DNA of 64,000 nt. Source: Amanita rubescens. Lineage: Eukaryota > Basidiomycota > Agaricomycetes > Agaricales > Amanitaceae. This document shows positions 10,791 through 22,856 of this stretch, piece by piece. A program made the position numbers and the translations under genes. Below the pieces are notes generated by a model. It searched no databases. It had not been told where the DNA came from and saw only the letters and a program-made list of their open reading frames with translations. The stretch covers positions 124,001-188,000 of the forward strand of contig WION01000034.1 in assembly GCA_015039365.1 (NCBI GenBank), written 5' to 3'. Each line of letters opens with the position of its first letter. Within the stretch, counting starts at the first letter, position 1.

Positions 10791-12080
10791 AAAATTTCAA
10801 AATTTCCGAATTCTATACTATAACGATTCATGTACATATTATGGTTGTATCACCTTACGGGGTAAATATTGATAAAAAACATTTTTGCCGATTACGATGG
10901 GTTTCCCGTTTCGAATGGGGGCTGACTTTGGTAAAGCAGCGCGAAGCACAATCCTGGGACTGACGCCCAGCTCGCTCGGACCAGGTGCCAGCCCCTGCGG
11001 CCGACCATGGTTCTCAGCCACCACCACCACGCACCAAGACCGCTACACCATGATACCACGGCTGGGAGGGCAGTGGCCGTATCTCATTTGCGGCTAACCC
11101 ATGGTATGACTATGTGACCACTACACATTCGTCATGCCTACCGTCTAATCGTCATTGGTTATCCCACCAGTTGATCATCCACGATCCACGTTCGTCGGCA
11201 TCCCTGCGCCTAGCAATTCCGAGGCCTGAAAGGACTCGGCCTCTTCCCTGGCACGGGAATTTCCGAAACCATCATGAGAACGGCAAGAGCACACCCATGC
11301 CAGAAGCGGTGGCCCATCTCCCATTTCTCTTTCTGGTGCGGCTAGACCCGAGACTCGTGCGGCTATACCCGACAATGGCCCTTTTTTAGGATGCCAAACC
11401 GATTTTTTTGTACCCATCCCTGACCCTTTACACCTTACCATGCCCAATTTCGCCCACTGGCATCTTTTACAACAACGCGAAAGGCCCAACACCTGCCTGT
11501 GACCCCTCTGCACCTCTCCATACCCAATCCCACCCACCGGCCAACCATGCGTAACCCATTTACGCCCACCTGCGACCCTGCTCAGCTTGTTTCCAAAAAC
11601 GGAGAGGCTCGCTGGCGAACGTCTCCTTTTTGGGACATCTCCTTTTTGGGAAAAATACCAACATTCGAGCTTCGTATTGTGGACGGCGATCTGGACCAGT
11701 GAGGGGTACATCACCGAGTGCCCCGGCCCCGGCCCTTTTATCAAAACACCAGAAAACATTGAATTGCTCAATGTCAGGTTGATCGTTGTTGTCTGATATT
11801 AGACATTGCAATCGAAGTCTGCGCGAGTCCTAACCTAGCGCTGCACCGACTGTGACTGACAGCTTAGCGCGATTCTTATCGGGCTTCGACGCCACCGGCA
11901 CTGGAGGCAAGATAACCTTTGACCGGCTGCGCTCCGATGAGATCCGCGGTGACATTGACAGATAGGGATGAACGTTCGATGAACGCTTGAGCTGTGAGTG
12001 GTAGCATTGGAAATACTGGAACAGTTTGTCGTGGTCGCATCACAGCCTCTGAGCGCTGAGCCGCCATCGTCATCTCCACG
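10791..12080. other. Long stretch without a supported gene
   Basis: C-rich sequence with several long minus-strand frames (for example 11175-11771), but with Pro/Arg/Gly-skewed translations and no family motif or sensible splice pattern. A short direct repeat CTCCTTTTTGGGA occurs twice near 11625-11652. I see nothing firm. Confidence 0.35.
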
Positions 12081-13503
12081 TGTGCTGCAGTGCGGCCCGC
12101 AGTTCGCCAGCACCATTTCCCGTCACCGTCACCGGTCACCACCGTGCTAAAGAGCAACCAGCCCTCACCTCGAGAGCTCTACAATCAGCGAAAACTCAAG
12201 GAAGAACGCGAGCGCGCTGCTTTCCTACCCCCGGGCCTCCTCAACCATGGCAACACTTGCTTCATGAACTCCGTTCTCCAGGGCGTAAGTTTCTTATCGC
12301 AACAAGACTTCTTCACAATCTAGCCACTTTTGCGCCCATATCCACCGAACTCAAGACCTACCCCTTACTCGACCCAGCCCGATCTCCCCGGCTTACAAAT
12401 GGACATCCATTGTGTGATAATATTCCATTAGTCTCATCGTTCTACGATACAAGTAATATCATACACCATCTACAAGCTGAACCGTCGAGCTTTCTTCGCT
12501 CTCATACGCGCTCAACAGATCATCGTACCCCTCGTCATCGCCTTCTTCAGCTGCACTGGCGTAGCGGGCCCGCACGAACAAACGTACATAGATTGTATGC
12601 CAATCGGAGACCGATTGCTTTCGGTTATGTACCGTGCTTGGGACGCACAGTCAGAGAGAAGGAATTCATCAGCCCCAAGTGCGTCCCTACATCCACCGGC
12701 CGCACAACCAACTTACACCTGCAGACCGCTTCTTAATGCCCTCGGAAGGAAATACCAACAATACCTTGACTTTGCACAGCAAGATCCCCACGAATTTATG
12801 CGTATCCTGTTCGACGCCGTCCGGATGGAGGAAATAGACGTGCGTTTCGATGCTCTGCATGGTCCTAGTGCTAATTGCGTATCCAGGTCATCAAAAAACG
12901 ACAACCCCAACTAGAGAATAAAAAATCCAGAAAGAAAAAACACGTATACAGCGCTAAACGGAGGCGTTCTTCTACTGCAGCGTCTCTTTCCGATACCTCC
13001 TCCGGTACCCTACTTCCTTTTACGGACATGATCTTTGGGGGTCAGCTCACAAGCATCCTCGTTTGCCAAAAATGCAAGCGCATCTCCCAGACATACGAGG
13101 ATTTCTACGATATCTCGCTTTCCATAATTTTAAAGCCAGAGGATTATATGCGTCATCATCCACCTCACGAGTGACGAATCCGCGATTCCTTTCGAGCAAA
13201 CAAAAAGCTGGGACCAAGTTGAAGACCTTCCGGCCTCTTCGAGCCCGGCTACTCCCTCTCTATTTGGATATACAAAATAACAGTCTGCCGCGCAGTACTG
13301 GTCCGTGCGCGGAGGTCCAACCATCAAACTCCTCGCGCTCATCCCAACGCGTCTCTGCCCTCAAAGCCTCCCTCTCCCCACGACTATACGAAGACGTTTT
13401 TGGAGTCGTTAAACAACTCGTCCTCACCACGCCGAGTGAAGAACAACGATCTGACAAAGCCAAGGGCAAAAAAAGGTCGCCTATCGCGCTTTCCAAGACG
13501 TAG
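12080..13503 (+). pseudogene. Ubiquitin carboxyl-terminal hydrolase (USP) relic
   Basis: The N-terminal half of a fungal USP is recognisable. GLLNHGNTCFMNSVLQG is the Cys box with its catalytic Cys. Then come RLLHNLATFAP, MPIGDRLLSVM, GRKYQQYLDFAQQDPHEF (QQD box) and GGQLTSILVCQKCKRISQTYEDF with its zinc-binding CxxC. One intron (about 12840-12887) still splices in frame. Decay is evident. After LQG a GTAAGT donor is followed at once by the next exon in another frame, as if the intron body was deleted. A TGA interrupts after PEDYMRHHPPHE, and later coding-like patches (SWDQVEDLP, SVRGGPTIKLL) lie in different frames. The C-terminal His box is not found, and no in-frame ATG precedes the Cys box. 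Family assignment is strong; loss of function is inferred. Confidence 0.75.
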
Positions 13504-15177
13504 AGCCGGTGTTGAACTCCACATTGGCATCACCAATGCAGGGGCAGATGAAGATGTCGTTTTCTTTGCTAGGATCATCTCCAAAATGGGCGGGTGGCCC
13601 GAAAACTCTATATGACGACCGTACAGAGAGGAAAAACGCGTTGAGGATACGAGAGGGTAGAGTTTGGGTTGCGGCTTACACCTGTTGCGTCGGATGGGGG
13701 GTTGTGGTTCCCACTGTGGATGGCACTACTCCCCGGGTAGGCGTGGAGACGGTGACAGGCGAGCATATAAGCTTGCGAAAAAAAAAGTTTGGAGTTGAAG
13801 GGCGAACGAGAGTGGTTTCATAGCGGTGAAGGCGTTGGATATTGTTCAGAATGGGCTTGCGGTCAGGGTGAGGATAAGTGTTTCCTTTACTGGGAATGAT
13901 CATTTCGTGTTAATTGGTGTGACTGGCAGCGTAGCTTGGCGACGCCAACAGCTCGTCAAAGTATTCTTGACTACGCCTATACGTCCAATGTCACGATTTA
14001 GAGCTGCATTCACATCTTCACGGTATCTTCGGTTCGTCGCCTAAAATACGAACGTTTCCTTTGTTTCCAGAGCGTCGATGCAGTGGAGTACCGCATCCTC
14101 ACAGAAGCAGAATCCCTTATCCCTAGATAATCAAGAGGTTCCCGAACATACATTTTTCACCGTCTAGGAGGGATGGGGATAAGATTCCTGTCAAAATGGC
14201 GGTAAGTACAAGTTGCGCGTGGACGTCCTCCAGGGGCTGAAATCGAACCAGGTTGTTCTTATGTTGATACTACCGAAACCACTAATTGTCGTTAACCTTT
14301 CGCTTTCACAACCCATCTACCCAGAAAAGAGGTAAGTCAGTGAATCAGAACGCGATCGAATTTATAGCTTACAATGTTATATTGATGCGGTTGCGCAAAA
14401 TAGGCCTAAAACAGAAGAACGCCGAATATCTTCATTGATGTTCGGTGACTCCTCATTAGACTCAGGCTCTATGCGAAGAACAGTTCATTAATCTACCATC
14501 CTGAGCGAAGTAACAACCACGTGTGTTTACTACCAAATGAATTCGGGCCAATTTCATAGTAAGAGAGATAATTTATAATTGCACATCCACCAACTTATGA
14601 ATGGCAATTTAGCATGCATTGTCCGTGAACTATACATTGAAAAGGACAACCAGCTCGACGTCCTTGTTCGTCCTCTAATTGGAGTGAGCCGGGAAGAGCG
14701 AGGGTGGTCGATGCGTAGAGGATGGCGACCAGCACGGTTGCTAATAACTTCATATTCCTGGGAAGGGGTAGGTGGAGCTGCAGGGATGCCTCAAATTCTG
14801 ATCAAGGCCGAGACACATTCGGGATGAGACTCACCTTTGAAAGGGGGTTGGAGATAAGCGCTTTGGAACACGCGTAAGGTTTTAAATTTTATATCCCATT
14901 TCCAGCAGATTTTTTATAAACGAAAAGCGGCCGTACAGGACCGCGTGTCATTGAAATTTGAATGATATTAGCTCACGAATCACGTCATGAAACATGTACT
15001 CAAAGTTTGTTCCTACATTAACGAATCAGAGGTATAATACATCGTCCCCGCCAGGGGGATGGATCGGTGTTATGGTTACGCATTTAGGATTGGGTCCGGA
15101 CAGTCATATCTGATTGGTCCTTGGCGCTTGGCCCCTGATGGGAACGCGATCAGAAACGCCAAAACTGACAGACGCAG
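13504..15177. other. Decayed intergenic sequence
   Basis: Contains a coding-like patch at 13826-14044 (VSFTGNDHFVLIGVTGS) related to patches on the minus strand near 40.7-41.1 kb. It also holds one copy of a block ending CGCCTAAAATA (around 13960-14090) that recurs near 17.9 and 21.2 kb. No complete gene is visible. Confidence 0.35.
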
Positions 15178-15179
15178 AT

Positions 15180-15700
15180 GTTACAACGTCCCAGTGGGAA
15201 TGGGAACTTCATCCAGCAATTGCGGCGTGTAAGTTATTATAATTGTCTGCGATGCAATACTGGGCCAGAGGCCGCAAGCCACGTTCGACGTTGTTGGCAC
15301 GACAACTCGGCCTCATCGGTTTCGAATTTCCAGACTGCGAGCATCCGAAGACGCCTCAGCTGTGGCAGGATCAACCCTGATCCTGCATCGGATCCCAGGC
15401 GCTTCTCTCTCCACCCCAACCTCAACCTCAACGACAGCTACGTGCGCTGCAACTGTTTGTAGCAACTCATCCACAACCTCGACAACTTCAAGCTCAACGA
15501 ACGCTACCGCTGGTGCAGACGCGCAGAGAAGAACGCTTCATAGAACCGTTGTTGGATCCGACGCAATCTGAACAGCAGAAGCCAGCCTTTAATCGAGATA
15601 ACACGTAGATATGGACGAGTGGACCGACAACGGCGTCAGAGTGCGTTTTATTCCATTCCTTTACTTTTCACCTCCGAGCTAATGGACGTTCGTTCTAGGA
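15180..15700 (+). pseudogene. Relic of the Zn2Cys6 regulator, C-terminal region only
   Basis: The segment matches the last large exon of the regulators at 26.6 and 32.8 kb but lies on the plus strand. It shows NSASSVS, then QLWQDQ (compare QLRQDQTGS), GSQALLS, PQPQPQRQL, THPQP, EPLLDP and a copy of the IWTS...TASECV end. In-frame stops and shifts separate these patches, so it cannot encode the domain. No zinc-cluster or middle-domain sequence is found nearby. It is a third, dispersed and inactivated copy next to seven-TM gene B. Confidence 0.7.
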
Positions 15701-15847
15701 GGGAGCATAGATATATGATTGGGTCGGACTAGGGTTTGTGTGCGAAAATACAGATGCGTATCTAGACGCATTAAATAAGAAAAGACGAAGGACAATGAAA
15801 TTACTAAGGACGTCTGCCGTCCGCTTGGAGAGCCCTTCCGAATCCCA

Positions 15848-16900
15848 TTAGGCAACGGTTTCCGAGTTGTAGCACGGTACGATTGGAACAACACGTTCAA
15901 TCGTAGAGTTACCGATGAATGTAGGCAGTTCCGGTTCTTGACTAGCCCTGTTTTGTGCCACCCGTATCAGTATGAGATTATAAGCGATTAGGGCAGTGGG
16001 AAAGTTCTGGGTGCACGGTGAGATATGGTCCCTAACGGCATTTCATTGTGACATACGATAGCACTCGTTACCACGAACGCGGTATCGTGATTGAGAAACA
16101 AAACGCAGAAGGTGGCGATGGTTGTGAAGGTATATAATAAACCTGATTCGGTGATAATACGAATTGCAAATTGGGAAAGGCGTCGAGAGAAACTGTTTCT
16201 CCAAATTTTCAATATAATAGCAGCTTCAATTTTGCTTAGTATTAGTATCACGGAATGCAGAGTAATCACATCACGTACATGTTGCATATATGTTTATGAC
16301 GATCGTACTGGCATAGTACGACTCTTGTATACCAAGCTGTCGATTTAAAAAGCTCGGTGATGCTACTCCCGAGCTAGGGGAGGTCCAATATGCCATCATG
16401 AGAAGACTTGATATGTTGTATAGCAATAGGAGGAGGGGAAGGACGGCAATGCGCCACGATCTATTGTAAACTATCCAACAACGGAAAATCTGATAAAATG
16501 TGTTGAATATCGGGTATCGGCTTCGTTGATTCACAAACCAAGACGCCGTCAGTTATAATTGGTGTCAACATTTCTATAAAATACTAAAGCGAATTCAACA
16601 CCACAATGGTCATGATCAAATGGTTGAATTACGTACAGCGATAACAGCCCTATTCGCCTTGCCACTGCGGTCTTCCGAAATGAGTAACATGGTTTGCGCA
16701 GAAATGCCGAGGTCCACAACGGAGAAAGTAAAGAAGATGATGGCAATGCTTAGCAGGGGCCAGTTAATCCCCTTACGCAGGGTCACGCCGTCGTCTGAAA
16801 AGACAAGCCAGCGTAGGCACATGAGGAATGTGGCGAAATATGCACCCGTCAAAAGTGCCTGCAAAATAACCGCGACGATGTAGACTTCGACGAATGACAT
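15848..16900 (-). CDS. Seven-transmembrane protein B
   Basis: Five exons: 16900-16637, 16583-16539, 16489-16279, 16223-16057 and 16006-15848, 281 residues. All junctions keep phase, and exon lengths match copies C-E at the conserved 45-nt second exon. Key motifs are CLRWLVFSDDG after TM1, FRCWIVYNRSWR, ESGLLYT and NLILIRVAQNRA, with about 40 polar residues at the C-terminus as in the paralogues. It faces copy C head to head, with a perfect GC palindrome close to the midpoint between them. Function is unknown. Confidence 0.8.
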
Positions 16901-17757
16901 CTTTTGGAGTGCAGTGACAACATCTGGCTTGAGGCTGGTATTTGTACTGCAACGCCGGGTAGAGCTGTTAGACCTGGACCCTGATGGAGTAGAACAACGA
17001 CTTTTTCATTAGATATGTTCCAGGGTAGACGAGCGGCCCATAATAAACGGTTACAGGACCCTTATGATGACGGATGCTCGATGTTCTGTAAATTGCCATG
17101 TGATCTAATGGAAGCGCCGAGGGTCAGACCTTGTTTTCTTTGAATAGCTATTAAGCCGAATGGGGCTGTTTAGAGGCTACGGCTGGCTACGGCCACTGGG
17201 TTGATAAAAGATATCTATTCCACACGGATGCCACTTAATAGTTTCAGTAGCAAATTATGCCGGAAGCACCTGGAAAAAATCCAACGGGTTCTTTCATCAC
17301 ATCAAACACGTTCCTCAGGAATCTGGAAATTCCTATGAGTATCAATGAAGGACGTACAGATGATTAGTGATCTATTGAAGCGCGCCTCAGATATATTCGG
17401 ATGGCTGGCGGGCTGGCGAAGGCAATGTCGGATCATGCACCATGGTTGAAACTCGTCCGTAACTTGTAAGCATCTCTAAAAGCATTGAGGCTGATGACTG
17501 ATATTAATATTAGCAGCGACGTACTGCTTTTTGTTCATCATCTTAGGCTCTAGGGTAGTTGCCAAGCGTCGTCCTGCTTTGGATCCAGGCACAAAAGATC
17601 CCAAGGCGACTAGACTTGAAGGACAAGTGCAATGACATGCCATCATCCAGGAACGTAAAAGTTTATCTCAGCAACAATGCTTTTCAGGGTTTATCGTTTC
17701 GTTGAGGGCACTGCTGTCATTAATTCATTGAGATGAAGTGAAATTTTTTCGGTATGT

Positions 17758-17785
17758 TGGGCCGCGGCGCCGGCGCCGCGGCCCA
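17758..17785. repeat. Perfect 28-bp GC-rich palindrome
   Basis: TGGGCCGCGGCGCC is followed immediately by its exact reverse complement. It is almost entirely G+C in otherwise balanced sequence and could form a long hairpin or cruciform. It lies within about 30 bp of the midpoint between the start codons of divergent seven-TM genes B (16900) and C (18592). Confidence 0.95.
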
Positions 17786-17839
17786 CCAAAATAAGTACAA
17801 ATAAACTTGTTCGTAGTCATAGGCTTAAGCTCGGTCAAT

Positions 17840-18345
17840 GCATATCCCCCACACTGACGTGATCATTAACCCATCACTGATTCTATGTCTGTTTGGAGTC
17901 CAAGTGATTCTGAATTGAAGTCAGTCTGTGCCGCATAGGTCGCAACCATATCTTCGATTTTCCACCTAAAATAGCATACCTTCTTTTCTAGGTCTCGGCT
18001 GTCATGAAAGAAGCTGAACACCTGTTCCTAAGCGGCCAGCAGGACACGTCTACGGTCCGGGCATGGCTGCCTTGCACAGCCCTGAGGGGTAAATTTTGAT
18101 TTTTTGTATCCATTCTTCCGCCAAGGAGGAAAGAAGCGCAATAGATGCATTCAGAACTTATGGCGATGACGTGATGCTGAGAGCTTGTGCCAACAGACGT
18201 GCAGAGAAAAATCTTCCTCAAGTTATTCTCGCGCTGTCTCTCTCAGCGCTAGCCATAATGGCCGCCGGCCGTTCCTTTCGCAACCTAGATAAGAGGTAAG
18301 GAGCATTGGATTTGAAAGCGGATTCGTCTGATACCTCTCAAGCGT
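17840..18345. other. Dispersed block upstream of gene C, shared with gene D
   Basis: Parts of this stretch (around CACCTAAAATAGC, 17968, and TTCTAGGTCTCGG) match 21.05-21.26 kb and, more weakly, 13.96-14.09 kb. Just beyond, 18345-18440 matches 21590-21690 upstream of D, including CTTCCAATACAAGAC. It appears to be a degenerate gene piece duplicated with the seven-TM genes. The parent gene is not recognised. Confidence 0.35.
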
Positions 18346-18591
18346 CGACTTTCCAATACAAGACATGATCGCCCCTTGGCGCTTCAATAACGATCAACAT
18401 TCATTATCTATCATCAAAACACCACAGATTCATGTGTAATCGTTCCTGACGAGCAGCTCAGGGTCAGTACCTCCGAAATGAAACGTTGTTATAACTTATT
18501 GTACTTCACAAGGACTCAAGGAGTGAGCGTAACAGTTCGACCAATTCAGTAGTACAAATACCATGTCAAAAAAGCTGGGCACCTCAACCCA

Positions 18592-19694
18592 ATGTTCAAA
18601 TCACCCCTCGAAGTGTGTATCATTGCGATGACTATGCAGGCACTCGTAACGGGTGCATATCTCACCTCATTCCTAATGTGCCTACGATGGCTCGTCTTTT
18701 CAGACGATGGCGGGAGCCTGCGGAAGAGGATCAACTGGCCCATCTTCATCATTACCGTCGTCCTCTTTTCTCTCTCTGTGACCGAACTCAGCATTTCTCT
18801 GCACGTTACGTTACTCATTTCTGAAGGTCGCGGCATTGGCAACCCGTATGCGACTACTATCGCTGTACGTAATTCAACAATTCAATCGTCGTCGTCGTCA
18901 CTGAACTCCATCCAGGATTTTATAGAATTATTCTCACCAATCATAACAGACGGTGTCCTGGTATGTGAACAAACAAAGTCAATAGCCTAATATTCATTAT
19001 CATCGTACAGGTCTTCCGTTGTTGGACAGTTTGGAATAAACGGTGGCGAATTGCCGTCCTTCCCATCCTCCTGTTGCTATACAACGTCTCGTGTCTTCTC
19101 ATATTAACATATTGCAACTTTGGGAATCGTCCGGGATCTCTTCGAGCCAACCAACTTGAGGGAATAAAGGGGTCGTATTACGCGAGTACCATTGCCATAA
19201 ACATATACGCAACATGTAAGCGAATTGATTATGTTGCGTTCCATGGTACTTATTCTAAGAAAATTTGCAGCTGCTATTATATTGCAAATCTGGAGAAACA
19301 GTTTGTCTCGACGCCTTTGCCGGTTTGCAATTCCAATTCGTGTTATCGCGGAGTCGGGTTTATTATACACCCTCACAAGTATTGCAACTTTTTGCGCAGT
19401 GCTCCTCAGTCCCCATGAGTGGTTCATGGTAGTGACCGCTATTGTATGTCATGAATGCCGTCAGGAGCCGTATCTCACCCATATTCCCAGAATTTTCCCA
19501 CTTCACTAATCGCTTATAACCTTATATTGATAAGAGTGGCACAAAATAGGGCTAAACCGAAACTAGAACTGCCTGCATTCATTCATAACGATGCGATCGA
19601 ACTGCTATTTCGACCACAGAGCCATGGCCCGACTCTCCCTGATGGGCAGGGCTCTGAAAATTCGCCTAATGTAGTGCAGCAGACATCCTGCTGA
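18592..19694 (+). CDS. Seven-transmembrane protein C
   Basis: Five exons: 18592-18864, 18916-18960, 19011-19215, 19271-19443 and 19491-19694, 299 residues, the longest of the five paralogues. Spans lie roughly at 9-33, 43-70, 93-112, 118-138, 158-180, 203-225 and 230-255. Motifs are CLRWLVFSDDG, FRCWTVWNKRWR, YYASTIAINIYAT, ESGLLYT and NLILIRVAQNRA. The last intron starts GTATGTCATGAATG, and reading through it would end the protein early, so splicing matters for the seventh span. The C-terminal tail is longer and differs from the other copies (HGPTLPDGQGSENS). Function is unknown. Confidence 0.82.
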
Positions 19695-19849
19695 TTTATT
19701 TTTCCTTTATTTTTCCTTTATCTTATCCCGACGCATACGACAAATGGCTTTTTTGCCACGATATATTTGACTTTGAACTGTTACCGGTTACCCGTTGTCT
19801 ATCTATTAGTAGATACACGTCTGTACCTTTGTATATTTTGACTAAAACA

Positions 19850-20350
19850 ACAATTAATATCACTGTGTGATAAGAGGAGATGGGCGTATGCCTATTGGGT
19901 GTGGCTGTCGTCTGAAAGGTCTGGTTATACGCTCATTCTTCACAGTGACATTGCTGTCGATACTGCGTTTGTTATCCCCGTCCCCGTCCCCGCCTCTCCC
20001 CAACTCATCAAACTCGAAAGCGATATACTGCTGGCCGACTCCACGCTGGTGCTTGAGGTATTCAAATCCGCCTTCTTTCGACTCCCCTTGCTACGCGATG
20101 CGCGACTTCCAAATGCCTCACCATTCCACTTTTCCTTCCGTTCCAATTCGCTTTTCCACAAGGACAGCTTCGTGAGAGTGTAGAAGTCCCGATCTGGATA
20201 GCCCTCGAACGGTGCTGGGGTGGATGAGGCTGGGTCCTGCAATGACGGCGTGAGAAACTCCGCGGGAAATCCCGACCCTCTTATGACTTTGAAATGCAAC
20301 CGCATCAAGCTCAAGCCTAAACGTTTAAACGCCCAGTCCACGTTCAACAG
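19850..20350 (-). pseudogene. Duplicated gene fragment (copy 2 of 2), unidentified
   Basis: Homologous to 8110-8440. On the minus strand one open frame of 135 residues (20347-19940) contains EGYPDRDFYTL, RKEKWNGEA, DLNTSSTSVESA and a Ser/Gly-rich end. Unlike copy 1 this frame is not interrupted. There is no recognisable domain, so it is probably the 3' part of a gene whose 5' exons are not visible. It might be a real short gene. Confidence 0.35.
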
Positions 20351-20399
20351 TATCGGGTATGTCGTTGATAATACAGTGAGACCGAATTTCGCTTATCTG

Positions 20400-21800
20400 G
20401 GTCCATCCCTGTAGCGTTTCTGTATTTATGTTCAACACGTCGAAGGATGAGCGGCGTGATGGACTTTGCGCACTTGTAAGACGATCTCCGTATAGCCAAT
20501 TACAAAAGTTGTTAAAGCGTATAGACTCTTACCCAGCGGTGACACGTCAAAACGGAAGTTCTGTCCCAAGTGTTTTTCCATCATGCCATGGCTCCACGAC
20601 GAACTGAATCAATTCATCCGTTCACCCTCGGCCGCAACTTCCGAAGAAGATGGTATGTAATACTTGACCTCTAAATCCCTATTTTAGCATCTGAATCTGA
20701 TATAAAGTGTGCGTCCTGCTTATATCAAAACAGGAGGATGTTCGTCTCGCAACGAGGTATATGGTTCACTTATTTCAGTCGTTTTTTCGCGTGCCCTGAA
20801 AGCGATGCATCGGAACTCTAATGCTCACATGGCGAATTTTGACGAGTTCCAAAGCTGTTCCAAAGCTGTTCATTTCGCAAACGGAGATACCTGTAACAGT
20901 GAAATTTGTTCAATCGTTGCCATCACAAGGATTACCTTGCGCTGGTCAGGGTAATCGGAAGCTATTGTGCCCCCGATTATTCTTGTAGGCGAGGAACAAA
21001 ACTTGAACGCACATTTCACTGCAAATCTGGTGGTTTATTCAGTGTGTATCCCATTACATTGACCGTGATAATCAACCTTCCAGTCATTGTCCATCTTTAG
21101 ATGATTCCAAGTCGAATTTTTATTGCGATACGTAGGTCTGATGTTTCGATTCATCGGAGCTATATGCACTTCGGTTCACCGCCTAAAATAGCGAAGCCCT
21201 TTTCTACATCTCGGATGCTGTGGAGTGATGGTGCGCCACCATCGCAGGAGTCGAAACTCTTGTCTCTAAGAGGCTAAAAGATGCACAGATCTGAGCGTGA
21301 GCGAGCGTAAGCATCCAGAGAAATATTTTTGATGTTATGTGTTCATCTTTTGTTTAAGGGGAAGGGAAACGCGATAGACACGTGCGAATGATGGTAAGGG
21401 CATAATGTCAAGAGTGTGCCGATGGCAAAAGCTAAGAACAACCCTTTTTCTTAAGCTGTTACAAATGGACGCAGATCCTTTCGCGACGCACCCACTCATA
21501 CCTAGAGAAAAGACGTAGGGAACACTGAATTGTAAAGCGATCACTGCGGACTAATAGCTAATATTTGGGTGGAGCTCGGTCCTTACAAGCGGAAACCTTC
21601 CAATACAAGACTTGATTACCCCTCAGCGCTTCAATTATGAACAGCAATCATCTGCCATCATAGGGTCATGGTTCCCGTAATCGCTTATTACGAGCGGCTC
21701 GCCCACCTCGGAATACATCTATTGGCAAAAGTCGTTACTTGACTTTCCGGCTGGCTGCAGTACAAATACCAGTGTCAGGCCAGATATTTTCACTGTACTC
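20400..21800. other. Intergenic, with a block shared with 14.0 and 17.9 kb
   Basis: No complete gene. The segment 21050-21260 resembles 17.84-18.01 kb, and 21590-21690 resembles the region upstream of copy C. A 12-bp direct repeat (TCCAAAGCTGTT) occurs near 20848. A possible first exon near 20590 followed by GTATGT has no recognisable continuation. Confidence 0.3.
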
Positions 21801-21803
21801 AAA

Positions 21804-22856
21804 ATGCTGTCATACGCCGAAGCATATATCATTGCGGTGACTGTGCAGGCACTTTTAATGGGCGCATATTTCGTCTCATTCCTCATATGCCTACGCTGGC
21901 TCGTATTTTCAGACGACGGCGGGACCCTGCGTAAGGGGATTAATTGGACCCTGCTAAGCATTGCCATCATCCTCTTTGCTCTCTCTGTCGCGGACCTCAG
22001 CATATCTGTGCACATCATATTACTTGTTTCTGAAGGCCACAGCGTCAAGGCGTATACGAGTGTTATCACCGTACGTACTTTGTCCATTGAATCATGATCA
22101 CCGCGGCGTTGAACTCTCCCCAGTGCTTTATAGAAATGTTGACACCAATTATAACTGATGGCGTCTTGGTTTGTGAATAAACAAAGTCAATAGCCTGATA
22201 TTCATCACATTTTATCAGATCTTCCGTTGTTGGATTGTTTACAATAGATCGTGGCGCATCGTTATACTTCCCCTCCTCTTATTGCTATACAACATATGTC
22301 TTCTCATAACGACGGTGCATTGGAGCATCAATATGTCGGGAGGAAATCCGCCTGACCCACGTTACGGTATGATATGGATGTCATATTATGCCAGTACAAT
22401 CGTCATAAACATATATGCAACATGTACGTGATGGGATCATTTTGCATTCCATGATACTAATTCAATGCAAATTTGAAGCTGCCATTATATTGAAAATCTG
22501 GAGGAATAGTTTCTCTCGACGCCTTTCCCATTTTGCGATTCGTGTTATCGCCGAATCGGGTTTATTATACACGCTCACGAGTATCGCCGTCTTTTGCGCA
22601 TCGCTTCGTGGTGCCCATATTACGTTCTTGGTAACGAATGCTATTGTATGTTATTATTAATGCTTCTGGGCCCGTATCTGAACAGTGCACCTAGAATTTT
22701 CCAGCTTCAATAATCGCTTTTAATCTTATATTGATACGGGTCGCAGAAAATAGGGCTAATCCAGAACCGGAACAGCCTACATTCATTGGCAACTCTACGA
22801 TTGAACGTGCTATTCCTGCCGTTCAGCGCCACCAGCCAGAATCGGTCGCCTCCTGA
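21804..22856 (+). CDS. Seven-transmembrane protein D
   Basis: Five exons: 21804-22070, 22124-22168, 22219-22423, 22479-22645 and 22695-22856, 281 residues. Exon sizes equal or closely match those of B and C, and every junction keeps phase. Motifs are CLRWLVFSDDGG, FRCWIVYNRSWR, SYYASTIVINIYAT, ESGLLYTLTSIAVFC and NLILIRVAENRA. The C-terminal tail (PEPEQPTFIGNSTIERA) is close to those of A, B and E, unlike the divergent tail of C. It lies in the same direction as C, about 2.1 kb downstream. Function is unknown. Confidence 0.82.

Noticed and set aside
11175..11771. 198-residue minus-strand ORF
   Set aside because: Pro/Arg/Gly-skewed translation with no motif, overlapped by other open frames on both strands. 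It is typical of C-rich non-coding sequence.
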